A stretch of 64,000 nucleotides of DNA from Bacillus inaquosorum KCTC 13429 (GTDB taxonomy: Bacteria; Bacillota; Bacilli; Bacillales; Bacillaceae), in the NCBI RefSeq assembly GCF_000332645.1, contig NZ_AMXN01000009.1, forward strand, positions 1-64,000, written 5' to 3'. Position numbers and translations under genes: made by a program. The notes beneath the pieces were generated by a model, which was not told the DNA's origin, ran no database searches, and saw only the letters and a list, made by a program, of their open reading frames with translations. This document shows positions 26,819 to 34,960 of this stretch, piece by piece. Numbering within the stretch: position 1 is the stretch's first letter; each line of letters begins with the position of its first letter.

Positions 26819-27640
26819 ATGAAAAAGTCCGGTAAATGGTTTTCACTGGCTGCCGCTCTGAGTGTAACGGCAATAGTCGGAGCCGGCTGCAGCATGTCAA
26901 ACGGAGATGCTCAAAAGGATACGAAAACCACAGCAGAAACAAAGCAAACAGAACAAAAAACAGCTGACAGCAAAAAAGCAAACACTCAGGACAGTGCGTT
27001 TTCATTGGAAAGCAAATATTTCAATAATATTAAAAAAGTGGACGGTCTGGAAACCATTCAAAATCCAGAAAACATACTCGCGCTTGTCAATAAAGAATAC
27101 GCACTGCCCGGAAACTATGAACCTAGTGATCTAGTCATACCTGATGTAGAGTTCTCTTTTGAAGAAAAGATTCAAAAACGTTACATCAGAAAGGAAGCGG
27201 CCGACGCATTAAAAACGATGTTCGATGCTGCGAAAAAGGAAGGCTATGAACTGGCAGCTGTTTCAGGATACCGTTCGTATGACAGACAGCAAGTCATTTT
27301 TAACAATGAAGTCAGCCTAAAAGGGGAAAAGAAGGCAAGGGAAGCGGTCGCTTATCCGGGTGAAAGCGAGCACCAAACAGGCCTTGCGATGGACATCTCG
27401 AGCCGAAGCAACGGTTTTCAGATAAATGAAGCGTTCGGCAGCACGGCAGACGGAAAATGGGTGCAGGACAATGCTTATAAATATGGCTTTATCATTCGCT
27501 ATCCAAAAAATAAAGAAGATATCACCAAATACGAATATGAGCCATGGCACTTGCGCTATGTAGGCAAAAAGGCCGCAAAGGTCATCCATGATAATGATTT
27601 AACGCTGGAAGAGTACTTTGAAAAAGTGAAGAAAATCTAA
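26819..27640 (+). CDS. yodJ: YodJ, VanY-type D-alanyl-D-alanine carboxypeptidase lipoprotein
   Basis: A 273-residue lipoprotein: the signal peptide ends in the lipobox VGAGC with the modified cysteine at about residue 23, followed by a charged threonine/lysine linker. The C-terminal 150 residues form the zinc DD-carboxypeptidase domain of the VanY/DacB-like M15B family: SGYRSYDRQ near 143–151, the metal pair in GESEHQTGLAMDIS near 180–193 and EPWHLRYVG near 241–249. It trims terminal D-alanine from peptidoglycan stem peptides. It is transcribed alone; AAAGGAAGG precedes the ATG. Confidence 0.92.
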   Translation: MKKSGKWFSLAAALSVTAIVGAGCSMSNGDAQKDTKTTAETKQTEQKTADSKKANTQDSAFSLESKYFNNIKKVDGLETIQNPENILALVNKEYALPGNYEPSDLVIPDVEFSFEEKIQKRYIRKEAADALKTMFDAAKKEGYELAAVSGYRSYDRQQVIFNNEVSLKGEKKAREAVAYPGESEHQTGLAMDISSRSNGFQINEAFGSTADGKWVQDNAYKYGFIIRYPKNKEDITKYEYEPWHLRYVGKKAAKVIHDNDLTLEEYFEKVKKI

Positions 27641-27645
27641 CAGTA

Positions 27646-27677
27646 AAAGCCCGCTTACATTTGATAAGCGGGCTTTA
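27646..27677 (+). terminator. Terminator after yodJ
   Basis: AAAGCCCGCTTA and TAAGCGGGCTTT form a perfect stem. T residues after it are few, so efficiency on the + strand may be partial. Confidence 0.75.
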
Positions 27678-27722
27678 TTGTGTTTGGTGAATCTAGCATT
27701 TGTTCATACATTTATTCTATGC

Positions 27723-27974
27723 TTACCAGAAGAATAAACCAGCCAGAGCCACTCCTGTGATTAAACCGAGGGAAATACCGTAAGCCGCTCCGTATCCCCA
27801 ATAACCGCCCCAATATCCGTAGCCAAAACCTCTTGGCCCTCCGCCAGTCGGAGCTATAAAAACTTTGTCTCTTGTTACACGGGTAATTCTGCCGACGTGA
27901 ACTCTTCCGCCTCTCTCTGTAATTCTGACGACTTTACCTTGATGGTTTCTGCAAAGATGGTAATATCTCTCCAA
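27723..27974 (-). CDS. yodI: YodI, small SH3-like / glycine-rich protein
   Basis: An 83-residue protein in two parts: an N-terminal beta-type segment (GKVVRITERGGRVHVGRITRV, about 14–34) and a glycine/tyrosine-rich segment followed by a hydrophobic helix (about 60–82). The pattern recalls YojB and other spore-coat-associated small proteins. I take the TTG at 27974, preceded by AGGAGGG; an ATG twelve codons upstream has no site. It is downstream of yodH in the same direction. Role unknown. Confidence 0.75.
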   Translation of the reverse strand: MERYYHLCRNHQGKVVRITERGGRVHVGRITRVTRDKVFIAPTGGGPRGFGYGYWGGYWGYGAAYGISLGLITGVALAGLFFW

Positions 27975-28061
27975 TATTGTTTCCCTCCTATACTGACTTT
28001 CTATCAGCATATGATAGATAGGATAAAAAGGTTGGACGAAAACAGGGGGCGATACGCCGTT

Positions 28062-28763
28062 TTACTTATGCGCGACAAAGATACAATGTCCCATGAACTC
28101 GCTATATATCTGCATGAGTTCATAATGTGTTTGAAGCGTATCGTAGTAGATAGGAGCGATCGTTTGCGATAAATCCATTTCTGTGGTCGGTTCAAATTCC
28201 ATGTCATCTGGAAGAAGTGTTATCGCTTCCGTTTTTTGAAAACCATAAGACCTAAGAGTTTTATGCCACTCGGTTTCTTCATGTAAACAAGTAAAACCGT
28301 AGAAATCCATCATTCGCTTTTTTTCTGCAGGCGGCATCGGTTTTTTTAAAGCTGCTTCAATACCAATCAGCATCCCGCCGGGCTTCAACACTCTTGAAAT
28401 TTCTTGGAGAGAGGGCGTCAAATCGGAAAAACTGAGGACCGATTCTGACAGGACGCAGGAAAAGGACTCAGAAGAGAACGGGAGATGTTCCAGCTCTGCC
28501 TGATATGCAGTGATGGCAAGCCCTTCATTTGCAAATCTTTTTTTCGCTTTCTCTAGCATGATAGGGTCTTTATCAACGACTGTTACAGGATACAGTAAAT
28601 GTCCTAAGTAAGCCGCTGTTTGGCCTGTTCCGCATCCGGCATCAAGAATCGGCTGATCTGGGGAGGGGGCAGCTTTTTGCAAGACCGCTTTTGAAAAAGC
28701 CAGCCCGCCTGGATGCGCCCCTGCGACACCGAATAAGGACAGCATTTCTAAATATCGGCTCAA
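28062..28763 (-). CDS. yodH: YodH, class I SAM-dependent methyltransferase
   Basis: A 233-residue methyltransferase with the Rossmann-type motifs: motif I LDAGCGTGQTAAYL near 43–56, an acidic residue at the end of strand 2 in VVDKD, and the post-I region SCVLSESVLSF. Motif III is VLKPGGMLIGIE. The substrate is not evident; the family resembles UbiE/arsenite- or small-molecule methyltransferases. The TTG at 28763 is preceded by AAGGAGG, whereas the ATG nine codons upstream has none. It is divergent from ctpA. Confidence 0.85.
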   Translation of the reverse strand: MSRYLEMLSLFGVAGAHPGGLAFSKAVLQKAAPSPDQPILDAGCGTGQTAAYLGHLLYPVTVVDKDPIMLEKAKKRFANEGLAITAYQAELEHLPFSSESFSCVLSESVLSFSDLTPSLQEISRVLKPGGMLIGIEAALKKPMPPAEKKRMMDFYGFTCLHEETEWHKTLRSYGFQKTEAITLLPDDMEFEPTTEMDLSQTIAPIYYDTLQTHYELMQIYSEFMGHCIFVAHK

Positions 28764-28916
28764 TATCGAATCCTCCTTTTTCTTTATCATATGTCGTATA
28801 AAGACATAGGTTTATGAAAAGCGAAAGAAGGGCGTTTTCTCTTTCATTTCTGCTCCGAGTTGACGAATAAGAATTCGTCCATGATAATAATGTAAGAAGA
28901 AAAAGGTGGTGTTTAA

Positions 28917-30317
28917 TTGAAACGGCAATTAAAACTGTTTTTTATTGTGCTGATCACTGCGGTTGTCGCTTCAGCGCTTACTTTATTTATTACGGGCAAT
29001 TCCAGCATCCTGGGCCAGAAATCAGCAAGCATGGGAGACAGCGAGTTCGACAAATTAAATAAAGCGTATGAGCAAATCAAAAGTGATTACTACCAAAAGA
29101 CAGATGATGACAAATTAGTAGACGGAGCAATTAAAGGAATGATTGAATCTCTGGATGATCCGTATTCCACATATATGGATCAAGAGGAAGCAAAATCATT
29201 CGATGAGACGATTTCCGCATCCTTTGAAGGCATCGGAGCCCAAGTAGAGGAGAAAGACGGTGAAATCCTTATTGTATCGCCGATTAAAGGTTCACCTGCT
29301 GAAAAAGCCGGAATCAAACCGAGGGACCAAATCCTTAAGGTGAACGGAAAAAGCGTCAAAGGCATGAATGTAAATCAAGCTGTCGCTTTAATCCGCGGCA
29401 AAAAGGGCACAAAAGTGAAGCTTGAGCTGAACAGAGCGGGAGTCGGAAATATCGATCTTTCCATTAAGCGCGATACCATTCCTGTAGAGACCGTCTATTC
29501 TGAGATGAAAGACAACAACATCGGCGAAATCCAAATCACTTCTTTCTCTGAAACAACTGCTAAAGAGCTGACGAGTGCGATTGACAGTTTAGAGAAAAAA
29601 GGCGCCAAAGGCTATATTTTAGACTTAAGGGGCAACCCGGGCGGCTTAATGGACCAAGCGATTACAATGAGCAACCTGTTTATTGATAAAGGGAAAAACA
29701 TCATGCAGGTTGAATACAAGAACGGTTCTAAAGAAGTCATGAAGGCTGAAAAAGAACGAACAGTGACCAAACCGACCGTCGTTTTAGTGAATGACGGCAC
29801 AGCCAGCGCCGCCGAAATTATGGCCGCTGCCCTTCACGAATCGTCAGGCATACCATTAATCGGTGAAACGACATTTGGCAAGGGCACAGTGCAGACAGCA
29901 AAAGAATATGATGATGGCTCTACCGTCAAACTGACCGTCGCCAAATGGCTGACTGCCGACGGTGAATGGATTCACAAAAAAGGCATCAAGCCTCAAGTGA
30001 AAGCAGAGCTGCCTGATTACGCGAAACTGCCGTATTTGGATGCGGATAAAACGTACAAGTCAGGTGATTCAGGCACCAACGTCAAAGTAGCTCAGCAAAT
30101 GTTCAAAGCACTTGGCTATCAGGTGAAAGTGAACAGTACGTATGATCAGGATTTTGCATCTGTGGTCAAACAGTTCCAGAAAAAAGAGAAGCTGAAAGAA
30201 ACTGGTGTACTGACTGGCGATACAACAACGAAATTAATGACAGAACTTCAAAAGAAGCTGTCAAATAATGACACGCAAATGGAAAAAGCAATTGAAACAC
30301 TGAAAAAAGAAATGTAA
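28917..30317 (+). CDS. ctpA: CtpA, carboxy-terminal processing serine protease
   Basis: A 466-residue S41 protease anchored by an N-terminal membrane helix (about 8–26) and acting outside the membrane. Its PDZ domain covers about residues 105–185. The catalytic dyad is Ser297 in NDGTASAAEI and Lys322 in TTFGKGTVQ. A C-terminal peptidoglycan-binding domain spans about 385–450. In B. subtilis it is a paralogue of CtpB, which cleaves SpoIVFA in sporulation; CtpA's own target is less clear. The TTG at 28917 follows AAAGGTGG. It ends at a strong bidirectional terminator. Confidence 0.95.
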   Translation: MKRQLKLFFIVLITAVVASALTLFITGNSSILGQKSASMGDSEFDKLNKAYEQIKSDYYQKTDDDKLVDGAIKGMIESLDDPYSTYMDQEEAKSFDETISASFEGIGAQVEEKDGEILIVSPIKGSPAEKAGIKPRDQILKVNGKSVKGMNVNQAVALIRGKKGTKVKLELNRAGVGNIDLSIKRDTIPVETVYSEMKDNNIGEIQITSFSETTAKELTSAIDSLEKKGAKGYILDLRGNPGGLMDQAITMSNLFIDKGKNIMQVEYKNGSKEVMKAEKERTVTKPTVVLVNDGTASAAEIMAAALHESSGIPLIGETTFGKGTVQTAKEYDDGSTVKLTVAKWLTADGEWIHKKGIKPQVKAELPDYAKLPYLDADKTYKSGDSGTNVKVAQQMFKALGYQVKVNSTYDQDFASVVKQFQKKEKLKETGVLTGDTTTKLMTELQKKLSNNDTQMEKAIETLKKEM

Positions 30318-30353
30318 AAAACCCATACGCGGCTACCGCGTATGGGTTTTTTT
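30316..30353. terminator. Bidirectional terminator between ctpA and yodF
   Basis: A 15-base perfect stem (AAAACCCATACGCGG and its complement) around CTA, with T runs on both sides. Confidence 0.9.
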
Positions 30354-31842
30354 ATGCACCCTTTTGATTCGGGTTTTGGTCTTGTTTATTACCAAATAAA
30401 CCTTCAATAACAAGATTGGACCGTGCTTTTTTGACGAACAGCGGGTTGAGAATAACCACAGCGATGATATTGGCGGCCAATCCCCAGAACCCTTCATAAA
30501 TACCATGTGCGGATTGAGTGGTATACACAATAAACGTAACCGCAAGGCCGACCAATAATCCGATAACTGTCGCTTCTTTCGTTTGGTTTTTCCAGAATAG
30601 GCTGACAGCAATCGCCGGGAAGATTTGCACCATGCCGGATACGCCTAATAACTGGAGTGTCACTAAGGCAGTCGGGAACAGCATTCCAAACAGAAGCGCA
30701 AGGCCGATGACAACAAACACCATTGAACGTGTGACAAGTGTCAGCTTGCTTTGAGACACATTCGGATGAATCAAATCCCGATATAGGTTATTTGCAAATA
30801 AGTTTGATGCCCCGATTGCCATGATGGAACAAGGAATCAATGAAGCAAGAGCGATAGTGGAATATGCAAAACCTTGTGCCACGCCGCCGTAAGATGTTTG
30901 AATCAAATGCAGCAGCGCCAGTCTTGGATTTGTATCTTCCGGCAGAACAAGAAATGCGATAAAACCAAGAAATATGACCAAAATTAAAACAATATTATAA
31001 AGCGGTAAAAACATGCTGTTTTTTCTTACTGCATCGGCGCTTTTCGCTGTGAAAACTCCTGTAGCGGCATGTGCCCACATAAAAAGTGCCAGAGCGGAAA
31101 CAATAGATGCTGTGATAAACCAAGGAATGCCTTTTGGCCCATCAGCCGGTATCGTCAGCATTTGAGGCGCTTCCTTTACTAACGTGTCAATCATTGGCGT
31201 CCAGCCGTTAAAATGAATGAGAGGAAGGGACACCACCATAAACAGCATAATAACCCATACTAAAATGTCTTTAATGATCGCTGTAAATGTAGGACCTTTA
31301 ATCCCGCTGAAGAATGTGTAAAGAGCAACAAGAATAAATGAGATGATGACAACGAATTTTACATTAATATATCCGGTGCCGGCAACCTGGAGCGTATCTT
31401 GAATGCCGCTCAGCTGAAGGCATATGTACGGAATAAGCATCAGCACACCGACGATGGCAACAAGGCTTGCTAAAAGCTTACTGTCAAAACGCTCCCGGGC
31501 GTAATCCGCAAGTGTCGTTAATTTATGAATTTTCGCAACTTTCCAAAGTTTCGGCAGGAAGAAGTAGGCGATAAAGTAGGCCAATACAGAATAAGGAATG
31601 GCGAAAAATGCAACACTTCCGCCCGTATAAGCAGTACTGGTTAACCCTAAGAAAGTATATGCCGTATAGAGGTCAGCGCCTACTAAAAACCAGACGAGAA
31701 GGCCGCCAAAGCGTCTGCCTCCGACAGACCATTCTTCCACCGAGGTGCGTGAGGATTTGTCTCTTCCGGCGAGAAATCCGATACAGACAACGGTTAAAAC
31801 GATAACAGCTGTAATGAGAAGTGCAGTGAGATTCCCTTGCAT
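30352..31842 (-). CDS. yodF: YodF, solute:sodium symporter (SSS family)
   Basis: A 496-residue membrane protein with about thirteen helices of the SSS family (pantothenate, proline and urea symporters). Family features are the first helix after the start, the LVGADLYTAYTFLGLTSTAY segment (about 53–72) in the sodium-site region and the SLIPCSIMAIGASNLFANN segment near 320–338. The substrate is unknown; nitrogen regulation of yodF by TnrA in 168 fits an amino-acid-type solute. Its ATG overlaps the stop of the upstream DUF3311 gene, a pairing often seen for these symporters. Confidence 0.88.
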   Translation of the reverse strand: MQGNLTALLITAVIVLTVVCIGFLAGRDKSSRTSVEEWSVGGRRFGGLLVWFLVGADLYTAYTFLGLTSTAYTGGSVAFFAIPYSVLAYFIAYFFLPKLWKVAKIHKLTTLADYARERFDSKLLASLVAIVGVLMLIPYICLQLSGIQDTLQVAGTGYINVKFVVIISFILVALYTFFSGIKGPTFTAIIKDILVWVIMLFMVVSLPLIHFNGWTPMIDTLVKEAPQMLTIPADGPKGIPWFITASIVSALALFMWAHAATGVFTAKSADAVRKNSMFLPLYNIVLILVIFLGFIAFLVLPEDTNPRLALLHLIQTSYGGVAQGFAYSTIALASLIPCSIMAIGASNLFANNLYRDLIHPNVSQSKLTLVTRSMVFVVIGLALLFGMLFPTALVTLQLLGVSGMVQIFPAIAVSLFWKNQTKEATVIGLLVGLAVTFIVYTTQSAHGIYEGFWGLAANIIAVVILNPLFVKKARSNLVIEGLFGNKQDQNPNQKGA

Positions 31843-32042
31843 TATTCAAGCCCTCCATCTTTTTTTTGCATCTGGTAAATGCCAAACGAGCATAACGGCG
31901 TAATGATAATCCACAACAGCAGCCAAAGGTGGAAAAACGGAAGGCCGAACATAATCGGTTCAATTCGATTCACAAGCGGCAATAGCGCAAGTTGGGCGAA
32001 TGGCAAAAGAATGAGAATAACAATAAGTGCTTTTTTAACCAT
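31842..32042 (-). CDS. DUF3311 small membrane protein, symporter partner
   Basis: A 66-residue protein with two hydrophobic helices (about 5–23 and 35–54) and a basic C-terminus (QMQKKDGGLE). It matches the DUF3311 pattern of tiny proteins encoded just before SSS symporters, and its stop codon shares a base with the yodF start. AGGAGG precedes the ATG. It is probably a subunit or stabiliser of the transporter; that is inference from the conserved pairing. Confidence 0.82.
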   Translation of the reverse strand: MVKKALIVILILLPFAQLALLPLVNRIEPIMFGLPFFHLWLLLWIIITPLCSFGIYQMQKKDGGLE

Positions 32043-32086
32043 TTACTTTCCTCCTGAAACATGATAATGCTCACTATAATAGCAGT

Positions 32087-32103
32087 TGTAAGATAAGATC
32101 ACA
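32087..32103 (-). promoter_or_regulatory. TnrA-type box upstream of the DUF3311–yodF operon
   Basis: TGTGATCTTATCTTACA (minus strand) matches the TnrA/GlnR consensus TGTNANAWWWTMTNACA at all but one position. It lies about 45–60 bases before the start of the operon, a typical activator or repressor position. yodF is a TnrA target in 168 by published work. Confidence 0.75.
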
Positions 32104-32157
32104 AGATAATTATTAGAAAAAAATGATTTTTTCAATTATTTAATCAAAACACATCGT

Positions 32158-32186
32158 TTGCATCCTGCTTAATAAAGGTTTAAAAT
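32158..32186 (+). promoter_or_regulatory. SigA-type promoter of yodE-yodD
   Basis: TTGCAT at 32158–32163 and TAAAAT at 32181–32186 are separated by 17 bases. The MhqR-type operator begins seven bases downstream of the -10 element. Confidence 0.7.
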
Positions 32187-32192
32187 AATAAA

Positions 32193-32210
32193 TATCTTGA
32201 AATCGAGATA
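32193..32210 (+). promoter_or_regulatory. MhqR-type operator
   Basis: The inverted repeat TATCTTGAAATCGAGATA covers the expected transcription start of yodE-yodD. It fits the palindrome bound by the MarR-type repressor MhqR in front of the quinone-resistance genes of B. subtilis (ATCT...AGAT arms). The mhqR gene itself is not in this window. Confidence 0.8.
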
Positions 32211-32225
32211 AATAGGAGTGGGAAA

Positions 32226-33137
32226 ATGAAAACAGAAGGATTGCACCATGTCACAGCATTCGCCAGAGATCCGCAAGAAAACTTGCGATTTTATACAGAA
32301 GTGCTCGGGCTTCGGCTTGTCAAAAAAACAGTAAACTTCGATGATCCCGCAACGTATCATTTTTACTTCGGGAACCAAAATGGAGATCCCGGTACAATTA
32401 TGACCTTTTTCCCGTTCCAAGGAAGCGGACAGGGAACGGTAGGCAAAGGCCAAGCGGGCCGGGTGTACTTTTCAGTTCCAAAAGGCTCCTTGTCTTTTTG
32501 GAAGGAACGTCTTGAGAAAAACGGGCTGAAACTGGAGGAAAAAACGATATTCGGTGAAAGGGCGCTTGTTTTTCATGATACGGAAGACCTTCCGTTAGCG
32601 ATCATAGAGGATGAGAAAAGCGATAAAAGTGAGTGGACACCTGACGGCATTTCAGAATATGAGGCGATTACGGGAATGAAAGGCGTGCTGCTGTATTCCT
32701 ACGACCCGCAGGCGACCATTCAATTGTTAACGGAAAGTCTCGGATACTCCAAAGCGGCTGAAGAAGACAAGATTGTCAGACTGATATCCTCAGCGGCCAT
32801 CGGGGGCGTCATTGACGTACATTTACACCCTGAAAAAAGAGGGGTGGGAGGTTATGGCACGGTCCACCATGTAGCGTTTCGGACAACGAAAGAGGAACAG
32901 GCGAAATGGCTGCCGATTATTGCGGAAAACCACCTTCCTTCGTCAGAAATCCTTGACAGAGAATACTTTACATCCATTTATTTCAGGGAGAAAGGCGGTA
33001 TCTTATTTGAAATCGCCACAGATGAACCGGGCTTTATGACAGATGAAACGTTTGATGAGCTGGGGACCTCATTAAAATTGCCTGTATGGCTGGAGAAACA
33101 TAGACAACAAATAACAGACATGTTGCCTGAACTTTAA
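32226..33137 (+). CDS. mhqE: MhqE (YodE), glyoxalase-fold ring-cleaving dioxygenase
   Basis: A 303-residue extradiol-type dioxygenase of the glyoxalase (VOC) superfamily with two repeated modules. Likely metal ligands are His7 or His8 in GLHHVTAF at the start, His in TVHHVAF near 215–220 and a Glu in GGILFEIATDEPG near 262. It is thought to open the ring of hydroquinone/catechol-type compounds, which detoxifies quinones. Paralogues are MhqA and MhqO. TAGGAGTG precedes the ATG. It is transcribed with yodD from a promoter covered by an MhqR-type operator. Confidence 0.9.
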   Translation: MKTEGLHHVTAFARDPQENLRFYTEVLGLRLVKKTVNFDDPATYHFYFGNQNGDPGTIMTFFPFQGSGQGTVGKGQAGRVYFSVPKGSLSFWKERLEKNGLKLEEKTIFGERALVFHDTEDLPLAIIEDEKSDKSEWTPDGISEYEAITGMKGVLLYSYDPQATIQLLTESLGYSKAAEEDKIVRLISSAAIGGVIDVHLHPEKRGVGGYGTVHHVAFRTTKEEQAKWLPIIAENHLPSSEILDREYFTSIYFREKGGILFEIATDEPGFMTDETFDELGTSLKLPVWLEKHRQQITDMLPEL

Positions 33138-33152
33138 AAGGGGGAATTTACG

Positions 33153-33755
33153 ATGAAGCATATTTATGAAAAAGGCACATCTGACAACGTACTGTTGCTG
33201 CTACATGGAACAGGCGGTAATGAACACGATCTGCTTTCATTGGGACGGTTTATAGACCCTCATGCCCATTTGCTTGGTGTCAGAGGATCGGTGCTTGAAA
33301 ATGGAATGCCGCGATTTTTCAAACGCCTGAGTGAAGGTGTCTTTGATGAAAAGGACCTCGTGGAGCGGACAAGAGAATTGAAAGATTTTATCGACGAGGC
33401 TGCAGAAATGCATCAATTTGACCGCGGCCGAGTGATTGCAGTCGGTTATTCAAACGGCGCAAATATTGCAGCAAGCCTGCTTTTCCATTATAAAGATGTC
33501 TTAAAAGGGGCTATTCTGCATCATCCGATGGTTCCGGTTCGCGGTATCACGCTGCCTGATATGACTGGACTCCCAGTTTTTATCGGTGCCGGGAAATACG
33601 ACCCTCTCTGCACGAAGGGAGAATCAGAAGAGCTTCACCGCTATTTACGTGACAGTGGGGCATCAGCCTCCGTATTCTGGCAGGATGGGGGCCATCAGCT
33701 GACGCAGCATGAAGCTGAACAGGCTCGCGAATGGTACAAAAATGCGATTGTATAA
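33153..33755 (+). CDS. mhqD: MhqD (YodD), alpha/beta hydrolase
   Basis: A 200-residue carboxylesterase/phospholipase-like hydrolase. The nucleophile elbow GYSNGAN is near residues 97–103, the acid lies in GKYDPLC near 147–153 and the histidine is in DGGHQLTQHE near 177–186. The oxyanion region HGTGGNEHD is near 18–26. It probably hydrolyses the product of MhqE in quinone detoxification, which fits the 15-base gap and shared operator. AAAAGGGGG precedes the ATG. Confidence 0.9.
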   Translation: MKHIYEKGTSDNVLLLLHGTGGNEHDLLSLGRFIDPHAHLLGVRGSVLENGMPRFFKRLSEGVFDEKDLVERTRELKDFIDEAAEMHQFDRGRVIAVGYSNGANIAASLLFHYKDVLKGAILHHPMVPVRGITLPDMTGLPVFIGAGKYDPLCTKGESEELHRYLRDSGASASVFWQDGGHQLTQHEAEQAREWYKNAIV

Positions 33756-33790
33756 AAAAACCTTAGTCCGTATTTCGGACTAAGGTTTTT
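33756..33790. terminator. Bidirectional terminator between yodD and yodC
   Basis: AAAAACCTTAGTCCG pairs with CGGACTAAGGTTTTT around a five-base loop. Confidence 0.9.
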
Positions 33791-33797
33791 CATATCC

Positions 33798-34406
33798 TTA
33801 CAGCCAAGTTGACACTTTTGAAAGCGATAAGCGGTTGCTTTGATGGGCAGGTTTCAATGCTTTTCCGATTGAAATAAGCATAACCGGAACATAGCGCTCA
33901 CTGATATCAAATTGCTTTTGGAACTGCTCTTTGTTAAATCCGCCGATTGCGCACGTGTCATAACCCTTTGCTTTTGCGGCAATCATAAGCTGCATAGCGG
34001 CTAAAGAAGCATTTAAGAAAGCAGAATCACGTGCGAATTGCTCGCTTTGGTAGGCGCCGTTAATTTGGCCGAGCAATGTTTGTTTGATTTCATCTGTAAT
34101 ATAGCCTTGGCTTGCCAATTCAGCGTAAACTTCTTCACCGTTTTCATTTGCCTTTAAATCGCCTAAAATAGCGACAACAGCAGAAGACTCAACGATTTGT
34201 TTTTGATTATACGCTACAGGAAGAAGCGCCGCTTTTGATTCATCGCTGTGGAATACTGTGAAATGCCAATGCTGAAGGTTCCAAGCTGAAGGCGCTTTAG
34301 CGGCAAGGTCCAATAGCTCAGTCAGCTCTTCCTTAGAGATCGGGGCATTTGTATCATATTCCTTTACAGATGCACGTGCTTTTAAAACATCCAGAGTATT
34401 CGTCAT
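33798..34406 (-). CDS. yodC: YodC, NAD(P)H-dependent nitroreductase
   Basis: A 202-residue FMN-dependent nitroreductase-family enzyme. The FMN-binding starts ARASVKEYD (about 10–18) and AAKAPSAWNLQHWHFTVF (about 35–52) are clear, and GGFNKEQF near 158–165 belongs to the phosphate-binding end. It reduces nitro or quinone compounds by two electrons. It is repressed by YodB and induced by diamide and quinones in 168. The next gene, yodB, is divergent. The promoter (34482–34510) and a YodB-type palindrome are present upstream. Confidence 0.92.
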   Translation of the reverse strand: MTNTLDVLKARASVKEYDTNAPISKEELTELLDLAAKAPSAWNLQHWHFTVFHSDESKAALLPVAYNQKQIVESSAVVAILGDLKANENGEEVYAELASQGYITDEIKQTLLGQINGAYQSEQFARDSAFLNASLAAMQLMIAAKAKGYDTCAIGGFNKEQFQKQFDISERYVPVMLISIGKALKPAHQSNRLSLSKVSTWL

Positions 34407-34457
34407 AGTGTTTCCTCCTTCGGATAAACGTGGTATGATAATAGAAAAGTTAGAAGC

Positions 34458-34470
34458 TTACTAAATGTAA
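34458..34470 (-). promoter_or_regulatory. YodB-type operator at yodC
   Basis: TTACTAAATGTAA is an inverted repeat (TTAC-N5-GTAA) lying just downstream of the predicted transcription start of yodC. The core matches the site upstream of azoR1 at 63576–63590 and the published YodB consensus. Confidence 0.75.
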
Positions 34471-34481
34471 CTTGAAAGATT

Positions 34482-34510
34482 ATTGTAATGGATCATTGAA
34501 TACATGTCAA
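34482..34510 (-). promoter_or_regulatory. SigA promoter of yodC
   Basis: On the minus strand TTGACA (34510–34505), 17 bases and TACAAT (34487–34482) form a near-consensus promoter. It predicts a start near 34475, immediately before the YodB-type operator. Confidence 0.85.
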
Positions 34511-34535
34511 TCAATAGATGAAGGGATGAAGACTT

Positions 34536-34874
34536 GTGGGAAATACAATGTGCCCTAAAATGGAATCCGCTTTTTCATTGCTGGGAAAACGATGGAACGG
34601 TCTGATCATCCATGTGCTAATGGATGGGCCGAAACGGTTTAAAGAGATAACGGAAACAATACCGATGATCAGCCAAAAAATGCTTGCGGAACGCCTTAAG
34701 GAGCTTGAACAAAACGAGATCGTCCAGCGGCAGGTTCTCCCTGAAACGCCGGTCAAAGTCATCTACACGCTGACTGAAAAAGGAACAGCGCTTCAAGCTG
34801 TATTCCAAGAGATGCAGGCGTGGGCCGATCAATTTTGCGAGCCCGGTGAAACAGTGTGTGAAGAAGAGAAATAA
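34536..34874 (+). CDS. yodB: YodB, thiol-sensing DUF24/HxlR-family repressor
   Basis: A 112-residue winged-helix repressor that senses quinones and diamide through cysteines. The conserved Cys6 is in MCPKM, and Cys101 and Cys108 are near the C-terminus (FCEPGETVC). These are the residues known to form the intersubunit disulfide in 168. The HTH covers about residues 30–75 (RFKEITETIPMISQKMLAERLKELE). It represses yodC, azoR1 and spx in 168. The GTG at 34536 follows an AGGGATGA site. It is divergent from yodC. Confidence 0.95.
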   Translation: MGNTMCPKMESAFSLLGKRWNGLIIHVLMDGPKRFKEITETIPMISQKMLAERLKELEQNEIVQRQVLPETPVKVIYTLTEKGTALQAVFQEMQAWADQFCEPGETVCEEEK

Positions 34875-34913
34875 GGAAAGAGGCGTCCGGGAAAGAGTCT
34901 TTATTTCAATAAT

Positions 34914-34960
34914 AAAGTCATGTAAGGGGTGGTGGTTCATACCGTTTACATGACTTTTTA
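34914..34960 (+). terminator. Terminator after yodB
   Basis: AAAGTCATGTAA and TTACATGACTTT pair across a 20-base loop that contains a smaller hairpin, followed by TTTATA. Confidence 0.7.
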
